Positions 7,718 through 15,540 of a stretch of 34,947 bases of DNA are shown here, piece after piece (within the stretch, counting starts at the first letter, position 1; the number at the start of each line of letters is the position of its first letter). The position numbers and the translations under genes are program-made. Origin of the DNA: CAYVLA01 sp964549615 [NCBI: uncultured Thermococci archaeon] (GTDB taxonomy: Archaea > CAYQAE01 > CAYVLA01). Below the pieces are notes generated by a model. The model did no database searches. It was not told the origin of the DNA and was given only the letters and a program-made list of their open reading frames with translations. The stretch lies in the NCBI GenBank assembly GCA_964549615.1, contig CAZJVP010000067.1, positions 1 to 34,947 of the forward strand, written 5' to 3'.

Positions 7718-9097
7718 CTAACGGTTTCTGGCGGCCGTGATCGCTTCATCAAGAACGCCTGCGCCCTCCCTGACCGCATCCGCCGTGATCACGAGCGGTG
7801 GCGATATCTTGACCGTGGCGCCACCAAAACCCACCGGGGAGAACATGAGCAGGCCTCGTTTCACGCACTCCTCGACTATCCTGAAGGCCAAGTCCCCGTC
7901 CGGCTCCTTGGAGCCGGGCTTCACGATGTGGACGCCCGCGACCAGGCCTCTGCCGTGGACAGCCCCGATGACCTCGGAGTGGTTTCGCCTGATCTCCTCC
8001 AGCAAAGAGTGCAGAACCCTTCCCACCTTCCTAGAGTTCTCAACTAGCCCCTCCCTCTGGATGGTCTCGATGTTGGCAAGCGCGGCCGCGCAGCAGACGG
8101 GGTTGCCGGTGTGGGTGCTCGTCATCGTTCCGGGCGGATAGAGATCCATCACGTCCGCCCGCCCCAGGACCCCTGAGAGCGGGAGGGAGCTTGTGACGGC
8201 CTTTCCGATGCAAAAGATGTCCGGAACCACGCCGTAGTGCTCAAATCCCCAGAACGTCCCAGTCCGCCCAAAGCCGGCCTGGATCTCATCGAACGCGAGC
8301 AAAGCCTGGTTTTCGTCGCACCAGGCGCGCAGCTTCTGGATGTACCGTTTGGGCGCAAAGCTTGCACCCCCGCCCTGATATGTCTCGGTCATCACGCAGG
8401 CAACGTTGGCCGGGTCCACCCCCTGAGCGTCCAGGCTCTCTTCGAATAGGCGGAAGCTACGGTCCTCGCATCTGAATCCGTCAGGAAACGGGACTTGGAC
8501 AAAGCCTGGGTCGGGGTTAGGAATCCACTCCTTAAGCTCGGGGATGCCCCCTGCGAGCTGGGCGCCCAAGGTCCTCCCATGGAAGGCCCTTTCGAAGGTG
8601 ACTATCACCGTCTTGGTCGAGCTGATCTTCCTCCCGTACGTCCGGGCCAGCTTAATTATGTTCTCGACGGCCTCGGAACCGGTCGTCAGGAGGAAAACCT
8701 TGTCGATCCGCTTTGGGGCAAGCGACACCAGCTTCTCCACCAGCCTAGCCCTGATCTCGCTTGGGAAACAGTAGTTGTGAAGTAGCCGCGACTGAGCCTG
8801 CCGAACGATCGCGTCCACAATCGGGGTTCTCCCGTGGCCGGCGCTGGCAACGAGCACCCCCGAGCTCCAGTCGATCCAGACGTTCCCGTAGGCGTCCTTC
8901 ACTTGATAGCCCTCCGCACGATCCCATACGACCGGCGGCTGGCCCTCCATCGAGATCGGCTCAAACCTCCGGAGCTTCTCCAAGATCGGAAGGGACTCTG
9001 GAACAGGGAACTTGGTTACAATCCTCCTATTCGCCGTCTCAACCTTCTCGACTTCCTTCGGGGTGAGATCGAACCTCTCTCCGGCCACCTTTCTCAC
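7718..9097 (-). CDS. Class III PLP aminotransferase (4-aminobutyrate/ornithine type) or racemase
   Basis: Fold-type I PLP enzyme of about 459 residues. TTGSEAVE binds the cofactor phosphate (138-145), and FDEIQAGFGRTG carries the PLP-contacting Asp270. The Schiff-base lysine is K299 in CIGKAVTSS. The closest groups are GABA/acetylornithine aminotransferases. In Thermococcales, members of this family act as broad amino-acid racemases, so the reaction is open. The open frame extends to 9265, inside the upstream signal peptidase gene. A TATA-like ATATTAG (9124-9131) followed at 30 bases by GTG 9097 makes that the best start. GTG 9088 and TTG 9109 are alternatives. The chosen start overlaps the signal peptidase 3' end by 59 bases in another frame. 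Confidence 0.88.
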   Translation of the reverse strand: MRKVAGERFDLTPKEVEKVETANRRIVTKFPVPESLPILEKLRRFEPISMEGQPPVVWDRAEGYQVKDAYGNVWIDWSSGVLVASAGHGRTPIVDAIVRQAQSRLLHNYCFPSEIRARLVEKLVSLAPKRIDKVFLLTTGSEAVENIIKLARTYGRKISSTKTVIVTFERAFHGRTLGAQLAGGIPELKEWIPNPDPGFVQVPFPDGFRCEDRSFRLFEESLDAQGVDPANVACVMTETYQGGGASFAPKRYIQKLRAWCDENQALLAFDEIQAGFGRTGTFWGFEHYGVVPDIFCIGKAVTSSLPLSGVLGRADVMDLYPPGTMTSTHTGNPVCCAAALANIETIQREGLVENSRKVGRVLHSLLEEIRRNHSEVIGAVHGRGLVAGVHIVKPGSKEPDGDLAFRIVEECVKRGLLMFSPVGFGGATVKISPPLVITADAVREGAGVLDEAITAARNR

Positions 9098-9641
9098 GCT
9101 CTCGGTCAACCCACAAGAGACAGCTAATATCTGTTTCACGGAGCCCGAGCGAGCCAACCGCGGTGAAGGGTGCTTTCCTTTGGCGCGATGTCTCAGATCT
9201 TCGATGCCGAACCTCTTGGAGGAGCTTCCCGGCCCATAATGCCCCCAGACCGGCTTCAACGCCAATCACCACGAACGCTAGGAGGAGAAACGAGGTGAAG
9301 GAGGAATGGAAGATCACCACCCCCCGGACGTCGGCCAGACTTGCGATCTCCGACGACTCGCAGTTGTCCCCCTTGGTGACTATCCTGTCTCCTTCGATCG
9401 CGACGAGCCTGTGTGCATAGTTGCATTTCTCGTTCTTCACGTGGACGATGTCCCCGATCTCAGGCTGTTTGCTTGAGAGGATGATGAACGCGTCCTTCGG
9501 AATGGCGGGCAGCATCGACTCGCCGACCGCCCTTGCCACGTACAGCCCCAGGCCTCGCGTAAGGAACAGCGAAAGACAGAGGAATATGATCAGTATGCAC
9601 AGCGCCGAGTTCAACGCCGGCAGGTAATGGGCTCCCCGCAT
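9039..9641 (-). CDS. Archaeal signal peptidase I (S26B, SEC11-like)
   Basis: Membrane peptidase that removes signal peptides from exported proteins. A transmembrane helix lies at about 12-35. The catalytic Ser42 is in GESMLPAI, His77 is in YAHRLV where bacterial enzymes have Lys, and Asp92 is in TKGDNC. These mark the archaeal/eukaryotic Ser-His-Asp type. A second hydrophobic segment at about 117-138 is followed by a basic tail of about 60 residues that is longer than usual and overlaps the start of the aminotransferase gene. The ATG at 9641 is chosen because the TATA element at 9664-9672 lies 27 bases away; the GTG at 9656 is too close. It could process the exported proteins predicted in this window. 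Confidence 0.9.
   Translation of the reverse strand: MRGAHYLPALNSALCILIIFLCLSLFLTRGLGLYVARAVGESMLPAIPKDAFIILSSKQPEIGDIVHVKNEKCNYAHRLVAIEGDRIVTKGDNCESSEIASLADVRGVVIFHSSFTSFLLLAFVVIGVEAGLGALWAGKLLQEVRHRRSETSRQRKAPFTAVGSLGLRETDISCLLWVDREREKGGRREVRSHPEGSREG
9124..9131 (-). promoter_or_regulatory. TATA-like element for the aminotransferase
   Basis: ATATTAGC on the minus strand, inside the 3' part of the signal peptidase gene and about 30 bases before GTG 9097. Confidence 0.4.
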
Positions 9642-9663
9642 CGCCCGCCACAGCACGGCGGTA

Positions 9664-9672
9664 GCATAAAAG
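9664..9672 (-). promoter_or_regulatory. TATA element for signal peptidase
   Basis: CTTTTATGC on the minus strand, centred 27 bases from ATG 9641. Confidence 0.6.
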
Positions 9673-10026
9673 TCTGCGCGAACCCGCCGGATCGAGCGGC
9701 AAGGATAAGATTTCGGAATCCTTGCTGATCCTTGTTTAGCCGTGCCAAGAACTCCGCTTCGGAGGTCGCGGGGCCGACCTACCTTAAAGGAAAACGTTTC
9801 GCGGCGTGGAAAGTGTTATGTAGGAGTTCTGTAGGATTCTCTTCCACGGGCTATCCCACTGCATGCCGGCGCGGTGAAGAGGCTGGCCTCCATCCACTGA
9901 GCGACGCTCGTCCCTCGAAGGTCGCTCATCCGCAAGGCTTTCCCCCCGAGCATCGGGACGCCCACGCAAGGGAAAAGCGCGGGATCTGTGGTCCGCCACG
10001 CCCATCCTTCCGCCTGGGCGCCGAAA
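9673..10026. other. Intergenic region rich in inverted repeats, possible ncRNA
   Basis: This part of the 427-base gap between divergent genes holds no recognisable protein gene. It does contain four inverted repeats within about 220 bases: CGTGGAA/TTCCACG (9805-9847), GAGCGAC/GTCGCTC (9899-9926), CCCGA/TCGGG (9946-9958), and GCTTTCCC with GGGAAAAGC (9937-9979). TATA-like motifs flank the block on both sides, CTTAAAGG near 9784 and TTAAAGAT near 10027. The minus strand ends in a pyrimidine run, CGTTTTCCTTT. A 73-codon minus-strand frame from ATG 10005 starts 26 bases after the second motif, but its composition is unconvincing. I could not match it to RNase P or SRP RNA. Confidence 0.4.
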
Positions 10027-10027
10027 T

Positions 10028-10034
10028 CTTTAAC
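10028..10034 (+). promoter_or_regulatory. TATA-like element for the apiosidase-like gene
   Basis: CTTTAAC lies 38 bases before ATG 10069, allowing a leader of about 10 bases. The same bases read TTAAAG on the other strand and could serve the inverted-repeat block. Confidence 0.4.
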
Positions 10035-10068
10035 TGCGGCATGCCCTCGAGCAGCTCGAGGCAGGGAA

Positions 10069-11664
10069 ATGGGTCCGACCAGACATGCAACCCAAGGGCA
10101 GGCAACGGAATGGTCATTCGAGTCCGGCAAGGCTTACCGAGATCCTTTCAATGACGTCGAGCTCGACGTCATTTTCAGGGACGACGAGGGGCGGCATTGG
10201 CGCGTCCCAGCCTTCTGGGCCGGCGACAGTGAGTGGAGAGTACGCTTCAGCCCTCCGCACCGGGGCAAGTACACCTACGAGACGATCTGCACGGACGCCA
10301 ATAACCCGGATCTCCACGGGCAAACCGGACGATTGGTCGCAACAAAGTATCGCGGGAGCAACCCGCTCCTCCTCCATGGCCCGTTGCGCGTGTCCGGGGA
10401 CGCTCGGCATCTAGAGCACGCCGACGGCACTCCATTCTTCTGGCTCGGCGACACGTGGTGGATGGGGCTATGCAAGAGGCTGGGATGGCCGGACGACTTT
10501 CAGCTCCTGGCGGCCGACAGAGCAAGCCTCGGTTTCACCGTCATCCAGATCATCGCGGGGCTTTACCCCGACATGCCTCCCTTCGATCCGCGTGGGGCGA
10601 ACGAGGCGGGTTACCCCTGGGAGAGGAACTACGCCCGAATCAACCCCGCTTACTTTGACATGGCCGACCTCCGGGTACGATGGCTCGTGAAGTCAGGCCT
10701 TGTTCCATGCATCGTGGGATGCTGGGGCTACTTCCTGCCGTGGATGGGGGTCGCGAAGCTGAAGCAGCACTGGCGATACATCATCGCCCGATACGGCTGC
10801 TACCCCGTTGTGTGGTGCCTAGCGGGCGAGGCCACGATGCCGTACTACCTGTCCAAGAAGCGCGAGGAGGACAAGGCCCTGCAGAGGAGCGGATGGACCG
10901 AGATCGCTAGATACGTCCGGGCCATCGACCCGTACCACCACCCCGTCACCATCCACCCCACCCAGGTTGGGCGCGACCAGCTAGAGGACCCCACATTGCT
11001 GGACATAGACATGCTCCAGACCGGCCACGGCGACAGGGAAAGCGTGCCGAACACCGTCAAGACGATCACCGACTGCCTTGGCCGTGAGCCCAAGATGCCC
11101 GTTCTGGTGGGCGAGGTCTGCTACGAAGGCATAGCTGAGGCAAGCAGATCAGAGATCCAGAGATTCATGTTCTGGTCGTGCATGCTGAGCGGCGCCGCAG
11201 GGCACACATACGGCGCCAACGGAATCTGGCAGGTCAACACCAGGGTCAAGCCGTTCGGCCCCTCGCCCCACGGCAGGTCCTGGGGTAACACGCCATGGGA
11301 AGACGCCTACCGACTGCCCGGTTCCCGGCACGTCGCTTTGGCGAAAAGAATCCTGGAAAGATACGAGTGGTGGAGGTTCGAATCCCACCCCGAGTGGGTG
11401 GAGCCGCACTGGACGGCTGAGAACTACTTCCTGCCCTACGCGGCCGGCATACCGGGAAAGGTGAGGGTGATCTTCCTGCCGTCATGTAGGTCGGTTGTAG
11501 TGAAGAAGATCGAGCCCGGCTCGTCCTACAAGGCCCGCTTCATCGACCCGAAGGACGGCCAGCAGTATCCGGCCGGGCGAGCGGTGCCTGGTGCTGAGGG
11601 GGACTGGCAAGCCCCAACGCCACCAATATTCCAAGACTGGATCCTTCTCCTCGAGCGACCGTAG
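10069..11664 (+). CDS. DUF5060/DUF4038 glycosidase (GH140 apiosidase-like)
   Basis: A 531-residue protein. A beta-sandwich of about 95 residues resembles DUF5060 (WRVRFSPPHRGKYTYE), followed by a TIM barrel of the DUF4038 family and a short C-terminal beta domain. The barrel begins with DGTPFFWLGDTWW, the standard opening of the family. Candidate catalytic acids are the Glu in VVWCLAGEATMPYY and the Glu in MPVLVGEVCYEG. Related enzymes cleave apiose or other sugars from plant pectin side chains; the substrate here is unproven. There is no signal peptide, so it is probably intracellular. The start is ATG 10069, preceded by GAGGCAGGGAA; the frame is open for 81 more bases upstream without family similarity. 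Confidence 0.9.
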   Translation: MGPTRHATQGQATEWSFESGKAYRDPFNDVELDVIFRDDEGRHWRVPAFWAGDSEWRVRFSPPHRGKYTYETICTDANNPDLHGQTGRLVATKYRGSNPLLLHGPLRVSGDARHLEHADGTPFFWLGDTWWMGLCKRLGWPDDFQLLAADRASLGFTVIQIIAGLYPDMPPFDPRGANEAGYPWERNYARINPAYFDMADLRVRWLVKSGLVPCIVGCWGYFLPWMGVAKLKQHWRYIIARYGCYPVVWCLAGEATMPYYLSKKREEDKALQRSGWTEIARYVRAIDPYHHPVTIHPTQVGRDQLEDPTLLDIDMLQTGHGDRESVPNTVKTITDCLGREPKMPVLVGEVCYEGIAEASRSEIQRFMFWSCMLSGAAGHTYGANGIWQVNTRVKPFGPSPHGRSWGNTPWEDAYRLPGSRHVALAKRILERYEWWRFESHPEWVEPHWTAENYFLPYAAGIPGKVRVIFLPSCRSVVVKKIEPGSSYKARFIDPKDGQQYPAGRAVPGAEGDWQAPTPPIFQDWILLLERP

Positions 11665-11730
11665 GTGGCGATCCCTCGACAAGGGTCACATTTAAGCCTC
11701 CGGATCCGGAAGATCTAGATAATCGGGGTA

Positions 11731-11737
11731 GGAGGTG
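11731..11737 (+). promoter_or_regulatory. Strong ribosome-binding site GGAGGTG
   Basis: GGAGGTG lies six bases before GTG 11744 and overlaps the alternative GTG at 11735. It therefore favours 11744 as the start of the small membrane protein. Confidence 0.6.
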
Positions 11738-11743
11738 TCGAAG

Positions 11744-11977
11744 GTGGACGAGCCCTACCGGTCTCTCACGCTGATGGGGATCGCCCTCATAGTCCTGGGC
11801 TTTGCGCTCGTGGTGCTGCCCCTTATTGCGAGATCTATGCCGACAGATGTCAGGTGGCCGAAGATCTTGGTCTACGTCTACCACCGCGATGGCTTCTACT
11901 TCGTCACCTCGCCACTTCTCATCGCGATCTCACTCGCCTATCTCGCCTACTTCCTGTGGCGATCCGCAAGCGGATGA
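11744..11977 (+). CDS. Small two-helix membrane protein
   Basis: A 77-residue protein of unknown function. Two hydrophobic helices (about 8-29 and 52-71) flank a loop of about 22 residues ending in YVYHRDGFYF. It is Arg/Pro-containing but has no metal motif. The ribosome-binding site argues for GTG 11744; starting at 11735 would add Val-Ser-Lys. A TTTAAG motif near 11690 could be its TATA element. It stands alone, converging on the GATase1-like gene downstream. The coding call rests on the good Shine-Dalgarno match, the codon pattern and membrane topology rather than family similarity. Confidence 0.65.
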   Translation: MDEPYRSLTLMGIALIVLGFALVVLPLIARSMPTDVRWPKILVYVYHRDGFYFVTSPLLIAISLAYLAYFLWRSASG

Positions 11978-12113
11978 TGCCGCACCGCGCTGAGCCATGC
12001 CCGGCGTGGGATCGATTCTCTTGGCCCTGCTCGGCGTCCTCCCTCGGGCGGCTCGCCGGTCCCTCCGTCTCCGGTCGACCGAGACCGAATGGCGCCCAGA
12101 GGCCATCATCACC

Positions 12114-13346
12114 CTACACCCAACCCTTGCTTTCCAGTCTCGTGGTGCTCACTTCCCTGTAAGCCTTCCTCCTGACCATGAGGGTCCAGAGCGAAAAGCC
12201 GCAGACCAAGGAGCTGACCGAGACGGCTAGCCACTCAACAAGATACACCCATAACATCGTCTGGTCTTTGAGCTTGACCGCGTCTGCAGACAGGGCGGAC
12301 AGTTCCTGCCTCACCAGGGCCATCGTTTCCAGAACGGAATCGTAGGCCTGATCCAGGTACAGCCCCTCTGCCTGCCTCCTTAGGGGCTCTGTCTCGTACA
12401 GTCGTTTCTCCAAGGGAGCGGTGTTTCCCCCGAAGCTCTCCGCAAATTCCAGCACAGACAAGATCAGGCTTCTCTGCAGGGCGTAACCCGCCAACTCCGT
12501 CCTCACGGCGTGGACGAGCTGGAGATCCTGGGGGATCGAAAGGCCGGAGGCGAGGTAGACGATGTTCACGATGTAGTCCTGGTAGAGCTCCCAGTCGTTC
12601 ATGACGGTGCTGCCCCAGCCGGGGTTCCAGTCGGGCGTGTGCGCCACGGACGCGCCTTTGCCGACCTCCCAGTAGATGAGAACGGGGTACTCCGGGTCTC
12701 CAAGGGCCGTCGGCACCGACCACAAGAGCACGATCGAACTCTGCTTGGGCGTCACGATGTTCATCCCGTTGAAGGGTGGCATCCCGTCCCAAGGAAGCGA
12801 TCTCACGAATGGGTGATCGCGCGCGTCCTCGGCGGGGCGTGCGAAGAACGGCCGGATGTCCCAAGCCTGATTGCTCATGCACTCAACCGGCAGGGCCTCC
12901 TCAACGGCCGACCCCTTCCAGGAGCGACCGTAGGCGAACCCGCCGAACGCCTCGAAGCCCCCGCCCATCACGAGCCCCTGGCCGCGCTGCACCACCCCGT
13001 CCCTGAACCAGAACTCCTGCTGCGAAGTGAAGAGGCTGCGGTCGCTGTCGCTTAGCACCAGAAGATCGACCGTCTCAACGTACGTCTGATAGGTGCGCGG
13101 TATGTACTGCCTCATGAACTTGAGCAAGGCATCGCCCGTAAAGTAGCCCAAGCTGGCAGGCACAGGGACCACGGTGAACGCTGGATCGGCCGTGATGTCC
13201 CGCCAGGTCCGCCAGACGGTATCGCCAACGTAAAGGACGCGCACCCTCCTGGTGTCCGGATCTCGCTTCGGCTCCCTGCCGGCAGATGCTTGGCCGGCCA
13301 GCACGACCACCGCGATCAGGGTGACGGCCCAAGTCCTCTCATCCAT
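12114..13346 (-). CDS. Membrane-anchored GATase1-like protein, copy 1
   Basis: A 410-residue exported protein with a signal peptide (about 4-22, cleavage near ASAGRE). Its GATase1-like domain (about 35-290) resembles the putative glutamine amidotransferase family PF07090. The segment GGGFEAFGG...SWKGSAVEEALPVE at about 127-155 is diagnostic. The nucleophile Cys of true amidotransferases is not at the elbow, so catalysis is doubtful. A helical, probably coiled-coil region (about 300-365) leads to one transmembrane helix (about 369-392), and a short basic tail ends MVRRKAYREVSTTRL. The bulk should face outside. It is paralogous to the protein at 15541-16818, with near-identical C-terminal architecture. 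It lies 56 bases downstream of the alpha/beta hydrolase on the same strand, so cotranscription is likely. Confidence 0.82.
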   Translation of the reverse strand: MDERTWAVTLIAVVVLAGQASAGREPKRDPDTRRVRVLYVGDTVWRTWRDITADPAFTVVPVPASLGYFTGDALLKFMRQYIPRTYQTYVETVDLLVLSDSDRSLFTSQQEFWFRDGVVQRGQGLVMGGGFEAFGGFAYGRSWKGSAVEEALPVECMSNQAWDIRPFFARPAEDARDHPFVRSLPWDGMPPFNGMNIVTPKQSSIVLLWSVPTALGDPEYPVLIYWEVGKGASVAHTPDWNPGWGSTVMNDWELYQDYIVNIVYLASGLSIPQDLQLVHAVRTELAGYALQRSLILSVLEFAESFGGNTAPLEKRLYETEPLRRQAEGLYLDQAYDSVLETMALVRQELSALSADAVKLKDQTMLWVYLVEWLAVSVSSLVCGFSLWTLMVRRKAYREVSTTRLESKGWV

Positions 13347-13402
13347 CCGATCGTGCCACCTCTGTCACTCGACGTTGTCCGCTTCCCGATCCGACCTGTT
13401 CC

Positions 13403-14461
13403 CTACTTTGCAGCGGCCTTCGCCCCAAGGCAGCGCTCGAGGAACCCGAAGGCGCCTTTCCCGTGGAATGTGTGCTCACCGTCGAAGATCTCCAGTCCAA
13501 TCCGATCCGGGCATCCGAAGACCCTGTAGATGGCCCTGGCCTTTCTGAATGCGAACTGGGCCGCCTTGTACGGGAAGATGCCGTCCCTGGTGCCGCTCTC
13601 CGCGAAAAGGTACCTTGGCGCGATCAGGCCGGCCAGATCATACATCTCGGCGTAGCGCAGTATGCCGGGCACGTAGTTGTCCATGCAGTGCGATATGCTC
13701 ATTATGCTGTCTCGGAAGGTGTTGAAGTAGCCGCTCACCACCGCCACCGCCACGCGCTGGTCGATGGCCGCAAGATGAAAGGCGGTCGTGCCCCCGCCGG
13801 ATATCCCCATGGCCCCGATCCTCAGGGGATCAACCTCAGGCCTTGACTGAAGGTAGTCGAGACTCCGCATGGCATCGTAAACCCTCCATCCTATCATGGT
13901 CTGGCCCAGAAGGAGAGCTGCCCCGGCGGCAGGCTGGCACGATGAACTTCCGGGACCCGCCTTCTTGGCTCTCTCGTCCCTGCGGCGCCCGAAGCCAAGC
14001 TGTTCGATGGCTAGCGCGGCGTACCCGTGTCCGACGCATTGCAGCGCGAAGTCGTTCTGGTACCCGCCGTACGCCGTCCGCTGGCATCCGTTCTCGTCGA
14101 TGCCTACTATGTCATCCACACCCCTCCCATGTCCGTGCAGGCACAGGATGGCGGGCACCGGTTCGACCGGCGCCGGCTTGGGAAGCAGGAAATAGCCGAA
14201 CACCGTCATGTTGCGCCGGCTCTGCAGAAGTACGTGCTGCCTCGTGTAGTGGTCGAACTCATCAGTTGCGATCACCCGCGGCGTCAGCGGGGAGTCCTTG
14301 GCCGGAAAGCCGCCCAGGAGTTGGACGAGCTTCCTGCGAAGTTTCCTTTGCCAGGCCTTTGCTTCCTCAACCGTCTTTGCCCGGAAGCCGAGCATTGGCC
14401 GATTTGCGCGATATGCCTCAAGAGAATACTTCAGTGTATCGAAATCAGGCTCGATTGTCAA
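13403..14461 (-). CDS. Alpha/beta hydrolase (Abhydrolase_7 / acetyl-xylan-esterase-like)
   Basis: A 352-residue hydrolase with an N-terminal helical cap of about 60 residues. The oxyanion motif is CLHGHGRG (107-114). The nucleophile elbow GISGGG has Ser221, the acid is probably Asp293 in SGTRDGIFP, and the base is His330 or His333 in DGEHTFHG. This order fits the dienelactone-hydrolase/acetyl-xylan-esterase-like branch. No export signal is visible. Deacylation of acylated sugars is a reasonable guess given the neighbouring glycosidases. The start is TTG 14461, fixed by a perfect GGAGGTG ribosome-binding site five bases upstream. The GATase1-like gene follows on the same strand. Confidence 0.88.
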   Translation of the reverse strand: MTIEPDFDTLKYSLEAYRANRPMLGFRAKTVEEAKAWQRKLRRKLVQLLGGFPAKDSPLTPRVIATDEFDHYTRQHVLLQSRRNMTVFGYFLLPKPAPVEPVPAILCLHGHGRGVDDIVGIDENGCQRTAYGGYQNDFALQCVGHGYAALAIEQLGFGRRRDERAKKAGPGSSSCQPAAGAALLLGQTMIGWRVYDAMRSLDYLQSRPEVDPLRIGAMGISGGGTTAFHLAAIDQRVAVAVVSGYFNTFRDSIMSISHCMDNYVPGILRYAEMYDLAGLIAPRYLFAESGTRDGIFPYKAAQFAFRKARAIYRVFGCPDRIGLEIFDGEHTFHGKGAFGFLERCLGAKAAAK

Positions 14462-14466
14462 GTTGG

Positions 14467-14473
14467 CACCTCC
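14467..14473 (-). promoter_or_regulatory. Ribosome-binding site fixing a TTG start
   Basis: GGAGGTG on the minus strand lies five bases before TTG 14461, a strong Shine-Dalgarno match in a window where many genes look leaderless. Confidence 0.65.
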
Positions 14474-14811
14474 TTTCCAGTGGGCATGCCCTATCTGACG
14501 TCCTCTTCAATGTCTCGGGTGCCCCTATCCAGCCAGCGCTGGGCTCTGGGCCGTTGTCGGGACAGGCTTACCGTAGATGGGTCCAAGGGCAGCGCCGACC
14601 CATGGAGGGCTTTCACCCTGACTGAGCAGGGGCAAGCCCGCGTCAAGAAGTGTCCTGAGGTCATCAAAGGGCTAGGACATGGCGGACGAACGCCCAGCCT
14701 GCGAGTCCATGATAGGTTTGCGGAGCTGTCCGGAATGGCGTCATCGATCTCGAACAACCACAGGCGCTCCTTTGCAGCTGCCGCTGCACGGCCCCCAAGC
14801 GCCGCGCAGCG
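14474..14811. other. Intergenic stretch without a supported gene
   Basis: About 340 bases between the alpha/beta hydrolase and the histidine phosphatase. Open frames exist on both strands, but none has a family motif or protein-like composition over its length. A minus-strand fragment near 14719-14790 reads KERLWLFEIDDAIPDSSA and could be a relic of a lost gene, but it has no recognisable continuation. Confidence 0.4.
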
Positions 14812-15423
14812 TTAGAAGAAGATGTCCCGGTGCCCCAGGTGCGTAACCTGGTTTAGATAGTGGATCCTTCCGATCCCATCCTTGATCGAAACCAGCGTGA
14901 AGCAGCAGTTGTGGTGGTAGAATCTGTCCCTCGTCCTGGGCGGGCAGTCTGCCAGGATGGAAACCAGCGCGTCGAGGGAACCCCCGTGGGCCACTGCGGC
15001 GATCCTCTCATGCTTGCCTTCTAGGGACTTAAGCTCCTCTGCAACCGGCCTGACACGGTCGTAGACATCCTCCCAGGTTTCTTCCACCATCGGCCACCAG
15101 ACCTCCGGCATGTCGGGCGGAATGATGAACTGCGGGAACCTTGCCGCGATCTGGCTCTTGGTCTCCCTCTGCCCGGGACCGCTTTTCTCGTGCAACCTGT
15201 GCCTTATCTCGACCGGAAGACCAAGCGTGCGCGAGATGATGAGTGCCGTCTGCATCGCCCTCGGATAGGGACTGGAGAAAAGCCTCTCGATTCCCTGTCC
15301 AACCAGTGCCTGGCCTGCAAGTTCCGCCTGCCTGACGCCGAGCTTGGTGAGCGTGCCCTCCTCGGGCACCGCCTGCTCAGCTCCGCTTTCGCCGTGCCTT
15401 ATGAAGAGTATGTGCAAGGCCAT
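14812..15423 (-). CDS. Histidine phosphatase superfamily protein
   Basis: A 203-residue protein of the phosphoglycerate-mutase/histidine-phosphatase superfamily. The phosphorylated His is His10 in FIRHGES. Arg in SPYPRAMQTA and the second catalytic His in AVAHGGS complete the phosphate pocket. Such enzymes dephosphorylate sugar phosphates or other small metabolites (SixA/CobC/PhoE-like); the specific role is not readable. The start is ATG 15423, with an adjacent GTG at 15426. GTTAAG near 15484 is a possible TATA element, giving a leader of about 35 bases. It is single-gene by spacing, though on the same strand as its neighbours. Confidence 0.9.
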   Translation of the reverse strand: MALHILFIRHGESGAEQAVPEEGTLTKLGVRQAELAGQALVGQGIERLFSSPYPRAMQTALIISRTLGLPVEIRHRLHEKSGPGQRETKSQIAARFPQFIIPPDMPEVWWPMVEETWEDVYDRVRPVAEELKSLEGKHERIAAVAHGGSLDALVSILADCPPRTRDRFYHHNCCFTLVSIKDGIGRIHYLNQVTHLGHRDIFF

Positions 15424-15540
15424 CACCCGCGCGGGGTTTTGGGCATGTCTGCAGACTCTGGGCCCACGGACGTGGTGCTCTTAACTTTGACTTGGTTCCT
15501 GTTGGCACGAGGACAGCTCTGTGCAGCCGGCCCCTTGCAC

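Noticed and set aside
9098-9265. N-terminal extension of the aminotransferase
   Set aside because: It overlaps the conserved part of signal peptidase and lacks family similarity; a TATA-like site lies within it.
9800-10010. RNase P or SRP RNA
   Set aside because: The conserved GAGGAAAGTC and ACAGAA-GGCTTA elements, and the SRP helix-8 loop, were not found in a consistent order.
11376-11392. GGTTCGAATCCCACC, like a tRNA T arm
   Set aside because: It lies inside the glycosidase reading frame (WRFESHP) and no acceptor, anticodon or D arm can be built around it.
14491-14757. 88-residue minus-strand frame
   Set aside because: Only the first 25 residues look protein-like; the rest is Pro/Arg/Ser-rich with no motif. 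A gene relic cannot be excluded.
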